From Paracoccaceae bacterium (GTDB lineage: Bacteria; Pseudomonadota; Alphaproteobacteria; Rhodobacterales; Rhodobacteraceae): a DNA stretch of 9,143 nucleotides. The translations under genes and the position numbers were made by a program. The stretch is taken from NCBI GenBank assembly GCA_007119835.1, contig SKOX01000474.1:1-9143 (forward strand), in the 5' to 3' direction. Positions within the stretch are counted from its first letter, which is position 1; each line of letters begins with the position of its first letter. Below are positions 1 to 7,840 of this stretch, piece after piece. The notes beneath the pieces are model-generated. The model had not been told where the DNA came from. It ran no database searches and saw only the letters and a program-made list of their open reading frames with translations.

Positions 1-20
1 CGCCCCTCCGAGACGATCGC

Positions 21-77
21 GCCGGCGGCTTCAGCCATCGGTCGGGCTACGCCCTCCCTCCGCCTGAAGCCGCCGGC
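21..77. repeat. Nested inverted repeat upstream of truncated hsdR
   Basis: Positions 21-34 (GCCGGCGGCTTCAG) are the exact reverse complement of 64-77, giving a perfect 14-bp stem. The arms are 29 nt apart, and inside the loop is a second hairpin, GGGC-TAC-GCCC, at 44-54. A smaller palindrome GCCAA-C-TTGGC follows at 76-86. No HsdR-like reading is visible across this stretch in any forward frame, and one frame stops at 65-67. The structure sits where hsdR homology breaks off, so it may be a mobile-element end, a terminator or a recombination scar. The pairing is certain; the role is inference. Confidence 0.6.
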
Positions 78-106
78 CAACTTGGCTGTCGGTCCCCGGC
101 AGGAAG

Positions 107-2179
107 GTTGTCGCTCAACACAAGGCCTATGCCCACCGCCTCCAGGCCCGCTTCGCCTGGTCGACGAACGGGATCGGCTGGTACGGCATCGACATGGCGA
201 CCGGCCTGGAGGGCGACCATGCGCTGCCCTTTCCCTCGCCGGAGGAACTCTGGCTGCGCTGCTTTCCTGAGGGCAACGACTGGCGCGACCGCTTCGGCGC
301 CATCCCCTTCGAGACCGGCGGCGGCAAGTGGGAGCCGCGCTATTACCAGCACAACGCCATCACCGCGGTGCTCGAGGCGATCGCCCGCGGCCGCGACCGC
401 ATCCTGCTGACGCTGGCCACCGGCACCGGCAAGACCTCGATCGCCTTCCAGATCGCCTGGAAGCTCTTCCACGCCTCCTGGAACCTCGGCCGCGAGCCGA
501 CGCGCCGCCCGCGCATCCTGTTCCTCGCCGACCGCAACATCCTTGCCGACCAGGCCTACAACGCCTTCAGCGCCTTCCCGCCCGACGCGCTCTGCCGGAT
601 CAGCCCCGACGAGATCCGCCGGCAGGGCCGGATCCCGAAGAACGCCAGCGTCTTCTTCACGATCTTCCAGACCTTCATGACCGGCACGGGCGAGTTCACC
701 TTCCAGGGCTACCCGCCGGACTTCTTCGACCTGATCGTGATCGACGAGTGCCACCGCGGCGGCGCCAAGGACGAGAGCACCTGGCGCGGCATCCTCGAGT
801 ATTTCCGGCCAGCCGTGCAGCTCGGCTTGACGGCGACGCCGAAGCGCGACGCGAACGCCGACACCTACGCCTATTTTGGCGACCCGGTCTACACCTACGC
901 CCTGAAGGACGGCATCGGCGACGGCTTCCTGACCCCATTCAAGGTGCGCCAGATGGCGAGCACCCTCGACACCTACCGGTTCAGCGACGACGACGAGGTG
1001 GTGGCGGGCGAGATCGACCCCGACCGGGAATACACCGAGGCCGACTTCAACACCCGGCTCATCATCGACGAGCGCGAGATGAGCCGGGTCCACGAGTTCA
1101 TGGACCAGATCGACCAGCGCCAGAAGACCCTGGTCTTCTGCGCGACCCAGGACCACGCGGCACGCGTCCGGAACCATATCAACCAGGTCAAGACGAACCC
1201 CGACCCGCATTACTGCGAATGCGTCACCGCCGACGACGGCAAGCTCGGCGAGCAGCACCTGCGCACGTTCCAGGACAACGAGAAGACAATCCCGACGATC
1301 CTGACGACCTCGCACAAGCTGTCGACCGGCGTCGACGCCCGCAACGTCCGCAACATCGTCCTGATGCGCCCGATCAAGTCGATGATCGAGTTCAAGCAGA
1401 TCATCGGCCGCGGAACCCGGACCTTCGACGGCAAGGACTTCTTCACGATCTACGACTTCGTCCGCGCCTACGAGCACTTCAACGACCCGGAGTGGGACGG
1501 CGAGCCCCTGCCTCCGGAGGAGCCGGGGTCGCCGAGACCGCCCGGGGCGCCGAACCCGCCGCCGGGCGATCCCGGCGATCCTGTCGACGACCCGCCGCCG
1601 ACCGAGAAGATCGTCGTCAAGCTCGCCGACGGAAAGGAGCGCACCATCCGGTATGTCGCCGCGACGACCTACTGGTCGCACGACGGCCGCCCGATCACCG
1701 CCCAGGAGTTCATGGACCAGCTCTTCGGCGACCTCGGCACCCTCGTCGCCTCCGAGGACGAGCTGCGCGCCATCTGGAGCGACCCAGCCCGCCGCGCGGC
1801 CTTCATCCAGCGCCTCGCCGAGATGGGCTACGACCCGGATCGCATCGAGGACATGCAGCGCCTGATCGACGCCCCGAACAGCGACATCTTCGACGTCCTC
1901 GCCTATGTCCGCTTCACCCTCGCGCCGCTCTCCAGGTCCGAGCGCGCCGAGACCGCTCGTGCGCGTGGCCTCGGCGGCTACGAGGCGGAGATGCGGGAGT
2001 TCCTCGACTTCGTCCTCCGCTCGTACGAGGTCCACGGCATCGAGGAACTGGCTCCCGCCAAGATCGCCGACTTCCTCCGGATCCGGTACGGCGGAACCAA
2101 CGACGCCAAGCGCCGCCTCGGCTCCGTCACGGCGATCCGAGAGGCGTTCGTCGGCATCCAGGTTCACCTCTTCCGCTGA
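107..2179 (+). pseudogene. hsdR: Type I restriction endonuclease R subunit (hsdR), 5'-truncated, nuclease domain missing
   Basis: Motor subunit of a type I restriction enzyme (ATP-driven DNA translocase). The first ATG in the open frame is at 194, but homology-like sequence begins about 28 codons earlier (VAQHKAYAHRL...FAW.TNG), with no ATG, GTG or TTG in frame to start it. Counting from ATG 194: Walker A ATGTGKT 75-81, DECH box 184-187, GLTATPKR 211-218, LSTGVDARN 376-384, motif VI QIIGRGTR 402-409, a proline-rich linker 440-469, then a C-terminal domain of EcoEI R type. About 690 residues remain against roughly 780-810 for the family. The missing part is the N-terminal PD-(D/E)XK nuclease domain, including the E-x-K that normally precedes the Q-A-K-x-Y-A stretch. 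A one-base shift near 106-110 would prepend RQEG, so frameshift plus truncation is possible. No hsdM or hsdS is present in the window. It could still be expressed as a helicase fragment from ATG 194, but not as a working restriction subunit. Confidence 0.82.
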
Positions 2180-2469
2180 TCCCATCCAGCCTGCGGGGAC
2201 CTGAACGCGCCGGCGCGGCGTACGGAGGTTCGGCCCCCGCACGCCGCGCTGGCCCACAATTCGCCTGCTCTCGAGCGCCTTCCGGACCCCCGCTCGCCTC
2301 GCGCCGCCAAGGCGAAGCCCTCCGCACCGGCGTTGTCCCACTGGTCCTGCAACGGATCGGGAAGGTCCAAAAGCCTCTTGAATTAACGAGACGGCGCGAG
2401 ACCTGGTCGCCTTGACAAGGCTTCGGGCGTGTGAGGTCGAACACCACGATCTCCACGCGCCCGCCTGCG
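2180..2469. other. Gene-free scar between hsdR and the ATPase remnant
   Basis: No convincing coding sequence is visible. Open frames on the - strand run through here but have no recognisable motifs and look like GC-driven shadows. The stretch contains repeat copy A just after the hsdR stop and a small palindrome GCCTTG-A-CAAGGC at 2410-2422. It probably represents decayed accessory DNA. Confidence 0.5.
2212..2272. repeat. Hairpin-bearing dispersed repeat, copy A
   Basis: GGCGCGGCG (2212-2220) pairs with CGCCGCGCT (2242-2250, one G-T pair). Further interrupted pairing continues inward to a TTCGG apex. Downstream is the conserved word TCGCCTGCTCTC (2261-2272). Copy B at 2787-2848 shares the stem, a 15-bp identical 3' arm and the same downstream 12-mer at nearly constant offset. 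It lies 32 bp past the hsdR stop, so the hairpin could also act in transcription termination. Confidence 0.6.
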
Positions 2470-2712
2470 CCGAACGGCTGGCGCGCGCGCCTCCGAGCAA
2501 CGTGAACGGGTCTGCCGGGTGATGAGCTGGCGTGCGGTGCAAACTGCAAGGCCGCCCGTGTCGGGGAGGCGCCGCAGGAGATGGGTCTTGCCCATGCCCG
2601 GCTCGCCGAGCACGACGAGGCACTCGCCGCGGCCGAGAAGGTCATCCTCCCCGATCCGCTCCCGCCCCCCGTCCGGCGTTTTATGCCAAAGCGTCCTTGG
2701 CACGTAGCTCAC
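2470..2712 (-). pseudogene. 5' remnant of a P-loop NACHT/STAND-like ATPase gene, frameshifted
   Basis: A likely start is GTG at 2712-2710, preceded by a perfect GGAGG (2723-2719) at 6-nt spacing. The encoded N-terminus has the pattern YVPRTLW...PDGGRERIGEDDLL, then LVVLGEPGMGKT with Walker A at residues 36-43, then CTARQLITR to residue 66. This resembles the start of very large NACHT/STAND-type ATPases found in bacterial defence loci. Family recall only; no search was made. After residue 66 (about 2515) the frame degenerates. The neighbouring - frame continues with ADPFTLLGGA, as expected if one base was lost there, and then even that is unrecognisable. No Walker B or effector part follows before copy A of the repeat and hsdR. 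It is therefore a dead fragment of a gene that would normally be several kb long. It faces the opposite direction to hsdR. Confidence 0.6.
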
Positions 2713-2786
2713 CGTGAACCTCCATAGATCGAGCCAGAGTTCAGGCGCCTCACCCGCCCTTGATCTTGACCGTCGCACGACGCATC

Positions 2787-2848
2787 GGCGCGGCGGGCGG
2801 GGGCTCGATCCCCGCACGCCGCGCCGGGCCTGCACGTCGCCTGCTCTC
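2787..2848. repeat. Hairpin-bearing dispersed repeat, copy B
   Basis: A strong stem-loop: GGCGCGGCG (2787-2795) pairs with CGCCGCGCC (2817-2825). After one mismatch a further 6 bp (2797-2802 with 2810-2815) close a 7-nt GCTCGAT loop, giving 15 of 16 positions paired. The word TCGCCTGCTCTC (2837-2848) follows, as in copy A. It lies about 75 bp upstream of the ATPase remnant's start, so it could have been part of that gene's leader or control region. Confidence 0.65.
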
Positions 2849-2915
2849 AGTCTCGGGCGCCTCTTCCCGTCCCACGACTGGGAGCGCCTCCTGTTATTTC
2901 AAAGGCTTAACCTCC

Positions 2916-2981
2916 AAGGGGCATTAATTGGGGGGCAAGAGGGCACAGAATCACCCCCAAAAGGGCACTTATTGGGTGTCG
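2916..2981. repeat. Three imperfect 22-bp repeats, AT-richer patch after nrdJ
   Basis: GGGCA recurs at 2919, 2941 and 2963, exactly 22 bp apart, each time preceded by a purine-rich A/G run. Units 1 and 3 match at about 16 of 22 positions; unit 2 matches either at about 10. The patch is much richer in A/T than its surroundings. TTGGGGG (2928-2934) can pair with CCCCCAA (2954-2960), a possible weak hairpin for nrdJ transcripts. A perfect palindrome TGTCGCGACA follows at 2977-2986. Confidence 0.4.
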
Positions 2982-3004
2982 CGACATCAACAATCCCCCG
3001 ACCC

Positions 3005-6000
3005 TCAGCTGCAGCCGCTCGTGCCGCCGCAGGTGTTGCACTTCAGGCAGGTGCCGTTGCGCACCAGCGTGAAGTTGCCGCACTCGCCGCAGGGGTCGCC
3101 CTCGTAGCCCTGCATCCGGGCGCGCGCCCGTTCGTCCATCACCGCGACCGATGCGACCTCGGTGCGCGCGGCGAGGCCGGCGAGGCTGCCGTCGAGGTTG
3201 AGCGCGCCCGAGACCGACGCCCCGCCCTGCAGGACGACCAGCTCCTGGGGCAGCCGCTTGCGCAGGTAACCCGTGGACGAGAGCTGCCTGATCACCGCGA
3301 TCGAGCTCTGCGCCCGCTCGGACGGGACCTCCTCGAGGCTCGCGCTTTCCCGCTCACCGCCGCCGAGGTCGTCGAACCGCTCGCCGGTCGGCGTGACGTG
3401 CGCGAGGTCGGTGCGGTCGAGATAGCTCACCGCCAGCTCGCGGAAGATGTAGTCGAGGATCGACGTCGCGTTCTTGATCGAGTCGTTGCCCTGGACGAGG
3501 CCCGCCGGCTCGAAGCGGGTGAAGGTGAAGGCCTCGACGAACTCCTCGAGCGGCACGCCGTACTGCAGGCCGACCGAGACGGCGATGGCGAAGTTGTTCA
3601 TCATCGCCCGGAAGGCAGCGCCCTCCTTGTGCATGTCGATGAAGATCTCGCCGAGCTTGCCGTCCTGGTACTCGCCGGTGCGCAGGTAGACCTTGTGCCC
3701 GCCCACGATCGCCTTCTGGGTGTAGCCCTTGCGCCGCTCGGGCAGCTTCTCGCGACCCGCGCGCACCACCTCGCGGACGATGATCTTCTCGACGATCTTC
3801 TCGGCGAGCACCGTGGCGCGGGCCCCCTGCGGCGCCTCGGCGAGGGTCTCCTCGAGATCCTCGTCGTCCTCGATCAGCGACGCCGACAGCGGCTGGCTGA
3901 GCTTGGAGCCGTCGCGGTAGAGCGCGTTCGCCTTCACGCCGAGCGACCAGGACAGCATGTAGGCGTCCTTGCAATCGGCGATGGACGCCTCGTTGGGCAT
4001 GTTGATCGTCTTGGAGATCGCGCCCGAGATGAAGGACTGCGCCGCCGCCATCATCCGGATGTGGCTCTCGACCGAGAGATACCGCGTGCCGATCTTGCCG
4101 CAGGGGCTGGCACAGTCGAAGACCGAGAGGTGCTCGGGCTTCAGGTGCGGCGCGCCCTCGAGCGTCATCGCCCCGCAGACATGCAGGTTCGCCGCCTCGA
4201 TCTGCGCGCGGGAGAACCCGAGGTGCCGCAGGATGTCGAAGCCCGGGTCGCGCAGCTTTTCTCCCGGTATGCCGAGGACTTCCGTGCAGAAGCTCTCACC
4301 GAGGGTCCACTGGTTGAACACGAAGCGGATGTCGAAGGCCGAAGCCAGCGCCGCCTCGACCTTGGCGATCTCCTCCGCGCCGAAGCCGTGCCCGATCAGG
4401 GCGGTGTGGTTGATCCCGGGCGCGTTGCCCAGGCTCGCGTGCCCGACGGCGTAGGCCACGATCTCCTCGATCTCGGCGGGGGAATAGCCGAGCCCCCTGA
4501 GTGCGGCGGGCACCGAACGGTTGATGATCTTGAAGTAGCCGCCGCCCGCAAGCTTCTTGAACTTCACCAGCGCGAAGTCGGGCTCGATGCCGGTGGTGTC
4601 ACAGTCCATCACCAGGCCGATCGTGCCGGTCGGCGCGATCACCGAGACCTGGGCGTTGCGGTAGCCGTGCTTCTCGCCGAGGCTCAGCGCGTCGGCCCAG
4701 AGCGCGTGGGCGAGGTTGACCAGCACGCTGTCGGGGCAGTGCTCGTGGTCGAGCGCCACCGGCGGCACCGAAAGCCCCTCGTAGCCCGCCGTCGCCCCTT
4801 CGGCCGCGCGCTTGTGGTTGCGGATCACGCGCAGCATCGCCTCGGCATTCCGCGGATAGCCGGGGAAGGCGCCGATCTCGCCCGCCATCTCCGCCGAGGT
4901 GCGGTAGCTTTCCGCCGTCATCACCGCCGTCAGCGCGCCGCACAGCGCCCGGGCCTCGGCCGAGTCGTAGCCGAGCCCCATGGTCATCAGCAGCCCGCCG
5001 ATGTTGGCGTAGCCGAGGCCGAGCGTGCGGAAGCGGTAGGAGAGCTCGGCGATGCGCTGGCTCGGGAACTGCGCCATCATCACCGAGATCTCGAGCGTCA
5101 GCGTCCAGATCCGGGTCGCGTGCACGTAGGCCTTGGCGTCGAACTGCCCACCCTTAAGGAAGGTCAGCAGGTTCATCGACGCGAGGTTGCAGGCCGTGTC
5201 GTCGAGGAACATGTATTCCGAGCACGGGTTCGACGCCCGGATCGGCCCGTCCTCCGGGCAGGTGTGCCAGGCGTTGATCGTGTCGTGGAACTGCACGCCG
5301 GGATCGGCGCAGGACCAGGCGGCGTGGCCGACCTGCTCCCAGAGGTCGCGCGCCTTGACGGTCCTGGCGACCTTGCCGTCGGTCCGGCGGACGAGCTCCC
5401 AGTCGGCATCTTCGCGCACCGCCTTGAGGAAGGCGTCGGTGACGCGCACCGAGTTGTTCGAGTTCTGCCCCGACACCGTGAGGTAGGCGTCCGAGTCCCA
5501 GTCCGTGTCGTAGGTCGGGAACTCGATCGACGAGAAGCCCTGCTCGGCGTACTGGAGGACCCGCTTGACGTAGGCCTCCGGCACGAAGGCCTTCTTCGCC
5601 GCCCGGATCGCCTTCTTGAGCGCAGGGTTTGTGCTGGGGTCGAACGCCCCCTCCTCCGCCCCGTCCCAGGCGCGGATCGCGGCGAAGATGTCGTTGAGCC
5701 TCGCCTCATGGGCCTTCGAGCCGGCGACGAGCGAGGCGACCTTCTGCTCCTCGATGACCTTCCAGTTGATGAAGGTCTCGATGTCCGGGTGATCCATGTC
5801 GCAGATCACCATCTTGGCCGCGCGCCGCGTCGTGCCGCCCGATTTGATCGCGCCGGCCGCCCGGTCGCCGATCTTCAGGAAGCTCATCAGCCCCGACGAC
5901 TTGCCGCCGCCCGCCAGCGGCTCGTTCTCGCCGCGCAGCGTCGAGAAGTTGGTGCCCGTGCCCGAGCCGTACTTGAAGAGCCGCGCCTCGCGGGTCCAGA

Positions 6001-6649
6001 GGTCCATGATCCCGCCCTCGTTGACGAGATCGTCCTCGACCGACTGGATGAAGCAGGCATGGGGCTGAGGATGCTCGTAGGCCGAGGTCGCCTTGACCAG
6101 CTCGCCGGTCTTCCAGTCGCAGTAGAAATGCCCCTGGCTCGGCCCGTCTATGCCGTAGGCCCAGTGCAGGCCGGTGTTGAACCACTGCGGCGAGTTCGGC
6201 GCGCCCATCTGAGCGGCGAGCATGTAGCGCATCTCGTCGTAATAGGCCCGCGCGTCGGCTTCCTCGGTGAAATAGCCGCCCTTCCAGCCCCAGTAGGTCC
6301 AGGCGCCTGCCAGCCGGTCGAAGACCTGCGTCGCGCGGGTCTCGCCGACGAAGCGCTCGCCCTCGGGCAGTTCGGCCAGCTTCTCCTCGTCGGGCACCGA
6401 GCGCCACAGGAAGGCCGGCACGCCCTTTTCCTTCACCGGCTTCAGCGCCGCCGGCACGCCGCGCTTGCGGAAATACTTCTGCGCCAGAACGTCGGCCGCC
6501 ACCTGGCTCCAGCCCTCGGGGACCTCGACATCGGTGAGCGCGAAGACGACCGAGCCGTCGGGATTGCGGATTTCGGAAGCCGTGCGCTTGAAGGCGAGGC
6601 TACCGTAGGCCCCGGTCTCTTCCGTCGTGAAGCGGCGTTCGATCTTCAT
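3005..6649 (-). CDS. nrdJ: Vitamin B12-dependent (class II) ribonucleoside-diphosphate reductase
   Basis: Reduces ribonucleotides to deoxyribonucleotides using adenosylcobalamin to generate a thiyl radical; cytoplasmic and oxygen-independent. It has 1214 residues, normal for alphaproteobacterial NrdJ. The start MKIERRFT matches the family's usual beginning; the ribosome site is weak (AAGGGCAGAG before ATG). Visible residues: C199 (HACF) and C487 (TACNLAS) as the likely redox pair, and N474-P-C476-S-E478 as the catalytic N/C/E set, with the radical cysteine exactly 11 residues before C487 as in class II enzymes. The phosphate-binding loop is PTGTIG at 673-678, and DCASPCGK lies at 845-852. A TSCPD-type domain occupies roughly 970-1085. 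The C-terminal cysteine cluster (C1187, C1190, C1201, C1204, C1207, C1213) is zinc-ribbon-like, probably involved in re-reduction. No N-terminal ATP cone is seen. The gene is monocistronic here, facing the truncated hsdR. No frameshift or missing key residue is visible. Confidence 0.97.
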   Translation of the reverse strand: MKIERRFTTEETGAYGSLAFKRTASEIRNPDGSVVFALTDVEVPEGWSQVAADVLAQKYFRKRGVPAALKPVKEKGVPAFLWRSVPDEEKLAELPEGERFVGETRATQVFDRLAGAWTYWGWKGGYFTEEADARAYYDEMRYMLAAQMGAPNSPQWFNTGLHWAYGIDGPSQGHFYCDWKTGELVKATSAYEHPQPHACFIQSVEDDLVNEGGIMDLWTREARLFKYGSGTGTNFSTLRGENEPLAGGGKSSGLMSFLKIGDRAAGAIKSGGTTRRAAKMVICDMDHPDIETFINWKVIEEQKVASLVAGSKAHEARLNDIFAAIRAWDGAEEGAFDPSTNPALKKAIRAAKKAFVPEAYVKRVLQYAEQGFSSIEFPTYDTDWDSDAYLTVSGQNSNNSVRVTDAFLKAVREDADWELVRRTDGKVARTVKARDLWEQVGHAAWSCADPGVQFHDTINAWHTCPEDGPIRASNPCSEYMFLDDTACNLASMNLLTFLKGGQFDAKAYVHATRIWTLTLEISVMMAQFPSQRIAELSYRFRTLGLGYANIGGLLMTMGLGYDSAEARALCGALTAVMTAESYRTSAEMAGEIGAFPGYPRNAEAMLRVIRNHKRAAEGATAGYEGLSVPPVALDHEHCPDSVLVNLAHALWADALSLGEKHGYRNAQVSVIAPTGTIGLVMDCDTTGIEPDFALVKFKKLAGGGYFKIINRSVPAALRGLGYSPAEIEEIVAYAVGHASLGNAPGINHTALIGHGFGAEEIAKVEAALASAFDIRFVFNQWTLGESFCTEVLGIPGEKLRDPGFDILRHLGFSRAQIEAANLHVCGAMTLEGAPHLKPEHLSVFDCASPCGKIGTRYLSVESHIRMMAAAQSFISGAISKTINMPNEASIADCKDAYMLSWSLGVKANALYRDGSKLSQPLSASLIEDDEDLEETLAEAPQGARATVLAEKIVEKIIVREVVRAGREKLPERRKGYTQKAIVGGHKVYLRTGEYQDGKLGEIFIDMHKEGAAFRAMMNNFAIAVSVGLQYGVPLEEFVEAFTFTRFEPAGLVQGNDSIKNATSILDYIFRELAVSYLDRTDLAHVTPTGERFDDLGGGERESASLEEVPSERAQSSIAVIRQLSSTGYLRKRLPQELVVLQGGASVSGALNLDGSLAGLAARTEVASVAVMDERARARMQGYEGDPCGECGNFTLVRNGTCLKCNTCGGTSGCS

Positions 6650-6732
6650 CTCTGTCCTGCCCTTGCGTTTGGTCGCTCGTGGTTTCCGGCCTTGTGGCGC
6701 CGCGCCCCCTGCAGCCCCGCCTGTGCCTCACG

Positions 6733-6779
6733 CCACCAGATGTTGTGTTCCGCCAGCGCACCGCTAATAGATACAGCGA
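6733..6779 (-). promoter_or_regulatory. Pair of NrdR-box-like sites at the nrdJ promoter
   Basis: On the - strand, 6748-6733 reads ACACAACATCTGGTGG. This matches about 13 of 16 positions of the NrdR box as I recall it (close to ACACWATATMTWGTGT). A second site, TCGCTGTATCTATTAG at 6779-6764, keeps the CT-TATCTA core but not the flanks, and overlaps the -10 element. The two start exactly 31 bp apart. Paired NrdR boxes spaced by whole helical turns are typical of ribonucleotide reductase promoters, so repression by NrdR is likely. The second box is weak on its own. Confidence 0.5.
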
Positions 6780-6794
6780 ACGCTGCTCCGTCAA
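6766..6794 (-). promoter_or_regulatory. Candidate sigma-70 promoter of nrdJ
   Basis: On the - strand, TTGACG (6794-6789) and TCTATT (6771-6766) are separated by exactly 17 bp. Transcription would begin near 6758, leaving a leader of about 110 nt before the nrdJ ATG. The leader has no recognisable cobalamin riboswitch core. Confidence 0.55.
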
Positions 6795-6812
6795 CCAAAC
6801 TTTGTGGTTGAC
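6790..6812. promoter_or_regulatory. 8+8 inverted repeat over the nrdJ -35 element
   Basis: GTCAACCA (6790-6797) and TGGTTGAC (6805-6812) are perfect reverse complements around a 7-bp centre. The left arm contains most of the nrdJ -35, so a dimeric regulator bound here would block or remodel the promoter. A second pair, TTGTGG (6802-6807) with CCACAA (6823-6828), overlaps it. The regulator is unknown. Confidence 0.45.
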
Positions 6813-7075
6813 ACAGATTTGGCCACAAGGGTTAGCGGAGGCCGGCGTTAACCAACGATTCCCCGACCCGCGCCAGCCGGCGGTCCGCCCGCCGTCGCAG
6901 GCAAACCGGGACGCTGCCGCGCACGGACAGCGCCGGGACATACGCAAACGCACCCGCGTGGGTTCACGGCATGATCAAACAGGAAGTGCGCGTTGTCGCG
7001 ATCGACAGCAAAGCGCCGCAACAGGCCGGCGCCGTCCCCCGGACCGCGCGCCCGCGATGTACGGGCGTGACGGCC
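6813..7075. other. Intergenic region between zapA and the nrdJ promoter
   Basis: No gene is recognised. The region holds GC-rich hairpins: CCGG-CGCTG arms around 6906-6936 with a 2-nt bulge, and GGCGG-A-CCGCC-type pairing near 6880-6890. The 6S RNA gene is often just downstream of zapA in alphaproteobacteria, but I could not make out a 6S-like fold or conserved sequence here. Confidence 0.4.
6988..7016 (-). terminator. Possible terminator hairpin of the zapA operon
   Basis: Sixty bp past the zapA stop, GCGC ends (6988-6991 with 7013-7016) enclose a TGTCG/CGACA stem with a 4-nt loop. The - strand continues ACTTCCTGTTTG, which is only moderately T-rich, so this is a weak candidate. Confidence 0.25.
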
Positions 7076-7522
7076 TCAGCGCGGAGTGCTGGCCTCGACG
7101 GAGGCGGCGATGTCGTTGATCTCCCGCGCCGTGCGCTCGAGAAGCGCATTCGCCTTCTCGTTCTCCTCGCGCAGGCGGATCGCCTCCGGGTCGGGCGCGC
7201 GGTGGTTGATCTCGGTCTCGAGCTTCAGCGCGTTGGCGGCCAGCATCGCCGCCTTTGCCTCGGCCTGGCGCAGGCGCTCCTCTGTGGCGGCGAGGCGCTG
7301 TTCGGTCCCGCGCAGCCGGTCCTCGACCGCGGCCATCGAGTCGGCGAGCATCAGGCCCGAGAGCAGCAGCAACTGGCGCTCGGTCGGCCGGCCGGTCTGT
7401 TCGACGACGCGCTGCGCCTCGCGGTCGAGATGGCGCGCGGCCCGCTCGAGCGACGGCTCCTCGCCGGCCTCGCAGACGATGGAAAAGCTGCGACCGCCGA
7501 TCTCCAAGAAAAGCTCGGGCAT
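7076..7522 (-). CDS. zapA: Cell division protein ZapA
   Basis: Z-ring associated protein that binds FtsZ filaments and promotes their bundling at midcell. It has 148 residues, longer than the ~110-residue E. coli protein but in the range of alphaproteobacterial ZapA. The N-terminal head begins MPELFLEIGGRSFSIVCEAGEE, the usual short beta-hairpin of the family. The LLLLSGLMLADSM segment (about 51-63) follows, then a long charged coiled coil (about 64-125) rich in E, R, A and L. It starts 3 bp after the stop of the upstream small gene, with GAGGAAG about 8 nt before its ATG inside that gene, so the two are almost certainly co-transcribed and translationally coupled. No defect is seen. Confidence 0.88.
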   Translation of the reverse strand: MPELFLEIGGRSFSIVCEAGEEPSLERAARHLDREAQRVVEQTGRPTERQLLLLSGLMLADSMAAVEDRLRGTEQRLAATEERLRQAEAKAAMLAANALKLETEINHRAPDPEAIRLREENEKANALLERTAREINDIAASVEASTPR

Positions 7523-7525
7523 GGG

Positions 7526-7780
7526 TCAGACTTCCTCGATCAGGGGCTTGAGCTGGGCGATCAGCTCGTCGAGCGCCGCCACGTCCTTGTCGCGCTTCTG
7601 GCGGAGCTGCTCGAGCTCGTCCTCCAGGCGGGACTTCTCGCGTTCGAGAACGGCGATGCGCTCGGCAAGCTGGGCCTCGTCCGGGGTCGCAGCCAGCGAC
7701 GCCTCCCGTGCCGCGATCGCGCCGCGCAGCCGCTCGAGCGCATCGGCGATCACGGCTTCGACTGGGGTGTTCTCGGTCAT
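7526..7780 (-). CDS. Small coiled-coil protein encoded with zapA (ZauP-like)
   Basis: An 84-residue protein with a short helical N-terminus (ADALERLRGAIAAREASL) and a continuous coiled coil from about residue 37 to 82 (LAERIAVLEREKSRLEDELEQLRQKRDKD). There is no signal peptide or membrane segment. It lies directly upstream of zapA with a 3-bp gap. In Caulobacter the zapA operon partner ZauP is a coiled-coil protein that interacts with ZapA to focus the Z-ring; position and architecture suggest the same role here. That is inferred from context, because coiled coils are poor evidence of homology. The ATG at 7780 is the only start after an in-frame stop about 36 bp upstream. It has only a weak ribosome site (GAGCGACGG). 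Confidence 0.8.
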   Translation of the reverse strand: MTENTPVEAVIADALERLRGAIAAREASLAATPDEAQLAERIAVLEREKSRLEDELEQLRQKRDKDVAALDELIAQLKPLIEEV

Positions 7781-7811
7781 CCGTCGCTCTTTTCGAAAGC
7801 CTGCGACTCCT

Positions 7812-7840
7812 TCTTAAGGCAGCGCCCCCGGACAATGCAA
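7812..7840 (-). promoter_or_regulatory. Candidate promoter of the small-protein/zapA operon
   Basis: On the - strand, TTGCAT (7840-7835) and TTAAGA (7817-7812) are 17 bp apart, placing the start of transcription about 25 nt before the ATG at 7780. The -35 overlaps the first bases of the tandem repeat array. Confidence 0.35.

Noticed and set aside
47..2623. An 858-codon open frame on the - strand and a 695-codon frame on +, both across hsdR
   Set aside because: They lie antisense or out of frame to a motif-rich gene, have arginine/aspartate/valine-rich low-complexity content, and are the expected shadows of GC-rich codon usage.
2787..2825. tRNA or T-arm remnant suggested by GCGGGGGCTCGATCCCCGC
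   Set aside because: The 7-nt loop lacks the TTCRA pattern in register and the stem extends far beyond a T-arm, so it is a simple long hairpin.
6650..6758. Cobalamin riboswitch in the nrdJ leader
   Set aside because: The leader is only about 110 nt and lacks the conserved B12-box GCCACTG-type core; GCGCCACAAGG is the nearest and does not fit.
2714..6811. A 1365-codon open frame on the + strand
   Set aside because: It is almost entirely antisense to nrdJ, whose catalytic residues are intact, and shows shadow composition without domains.
6808..6836. + strand promoter TTGACA-17-GTTAGC
   Set aside because: The -35 arises from the palindrome and the -10 is poor; no + strand gene follows for over 1.2 kb.
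6840..7075. 6S RNA downstream of zapA
   Set aside because: The position would fit alphaproteobacterial synteny, but I could not identify the long double hairpin with central bubble or any familiar sequence. An Rfam RF00013 scan would decide.
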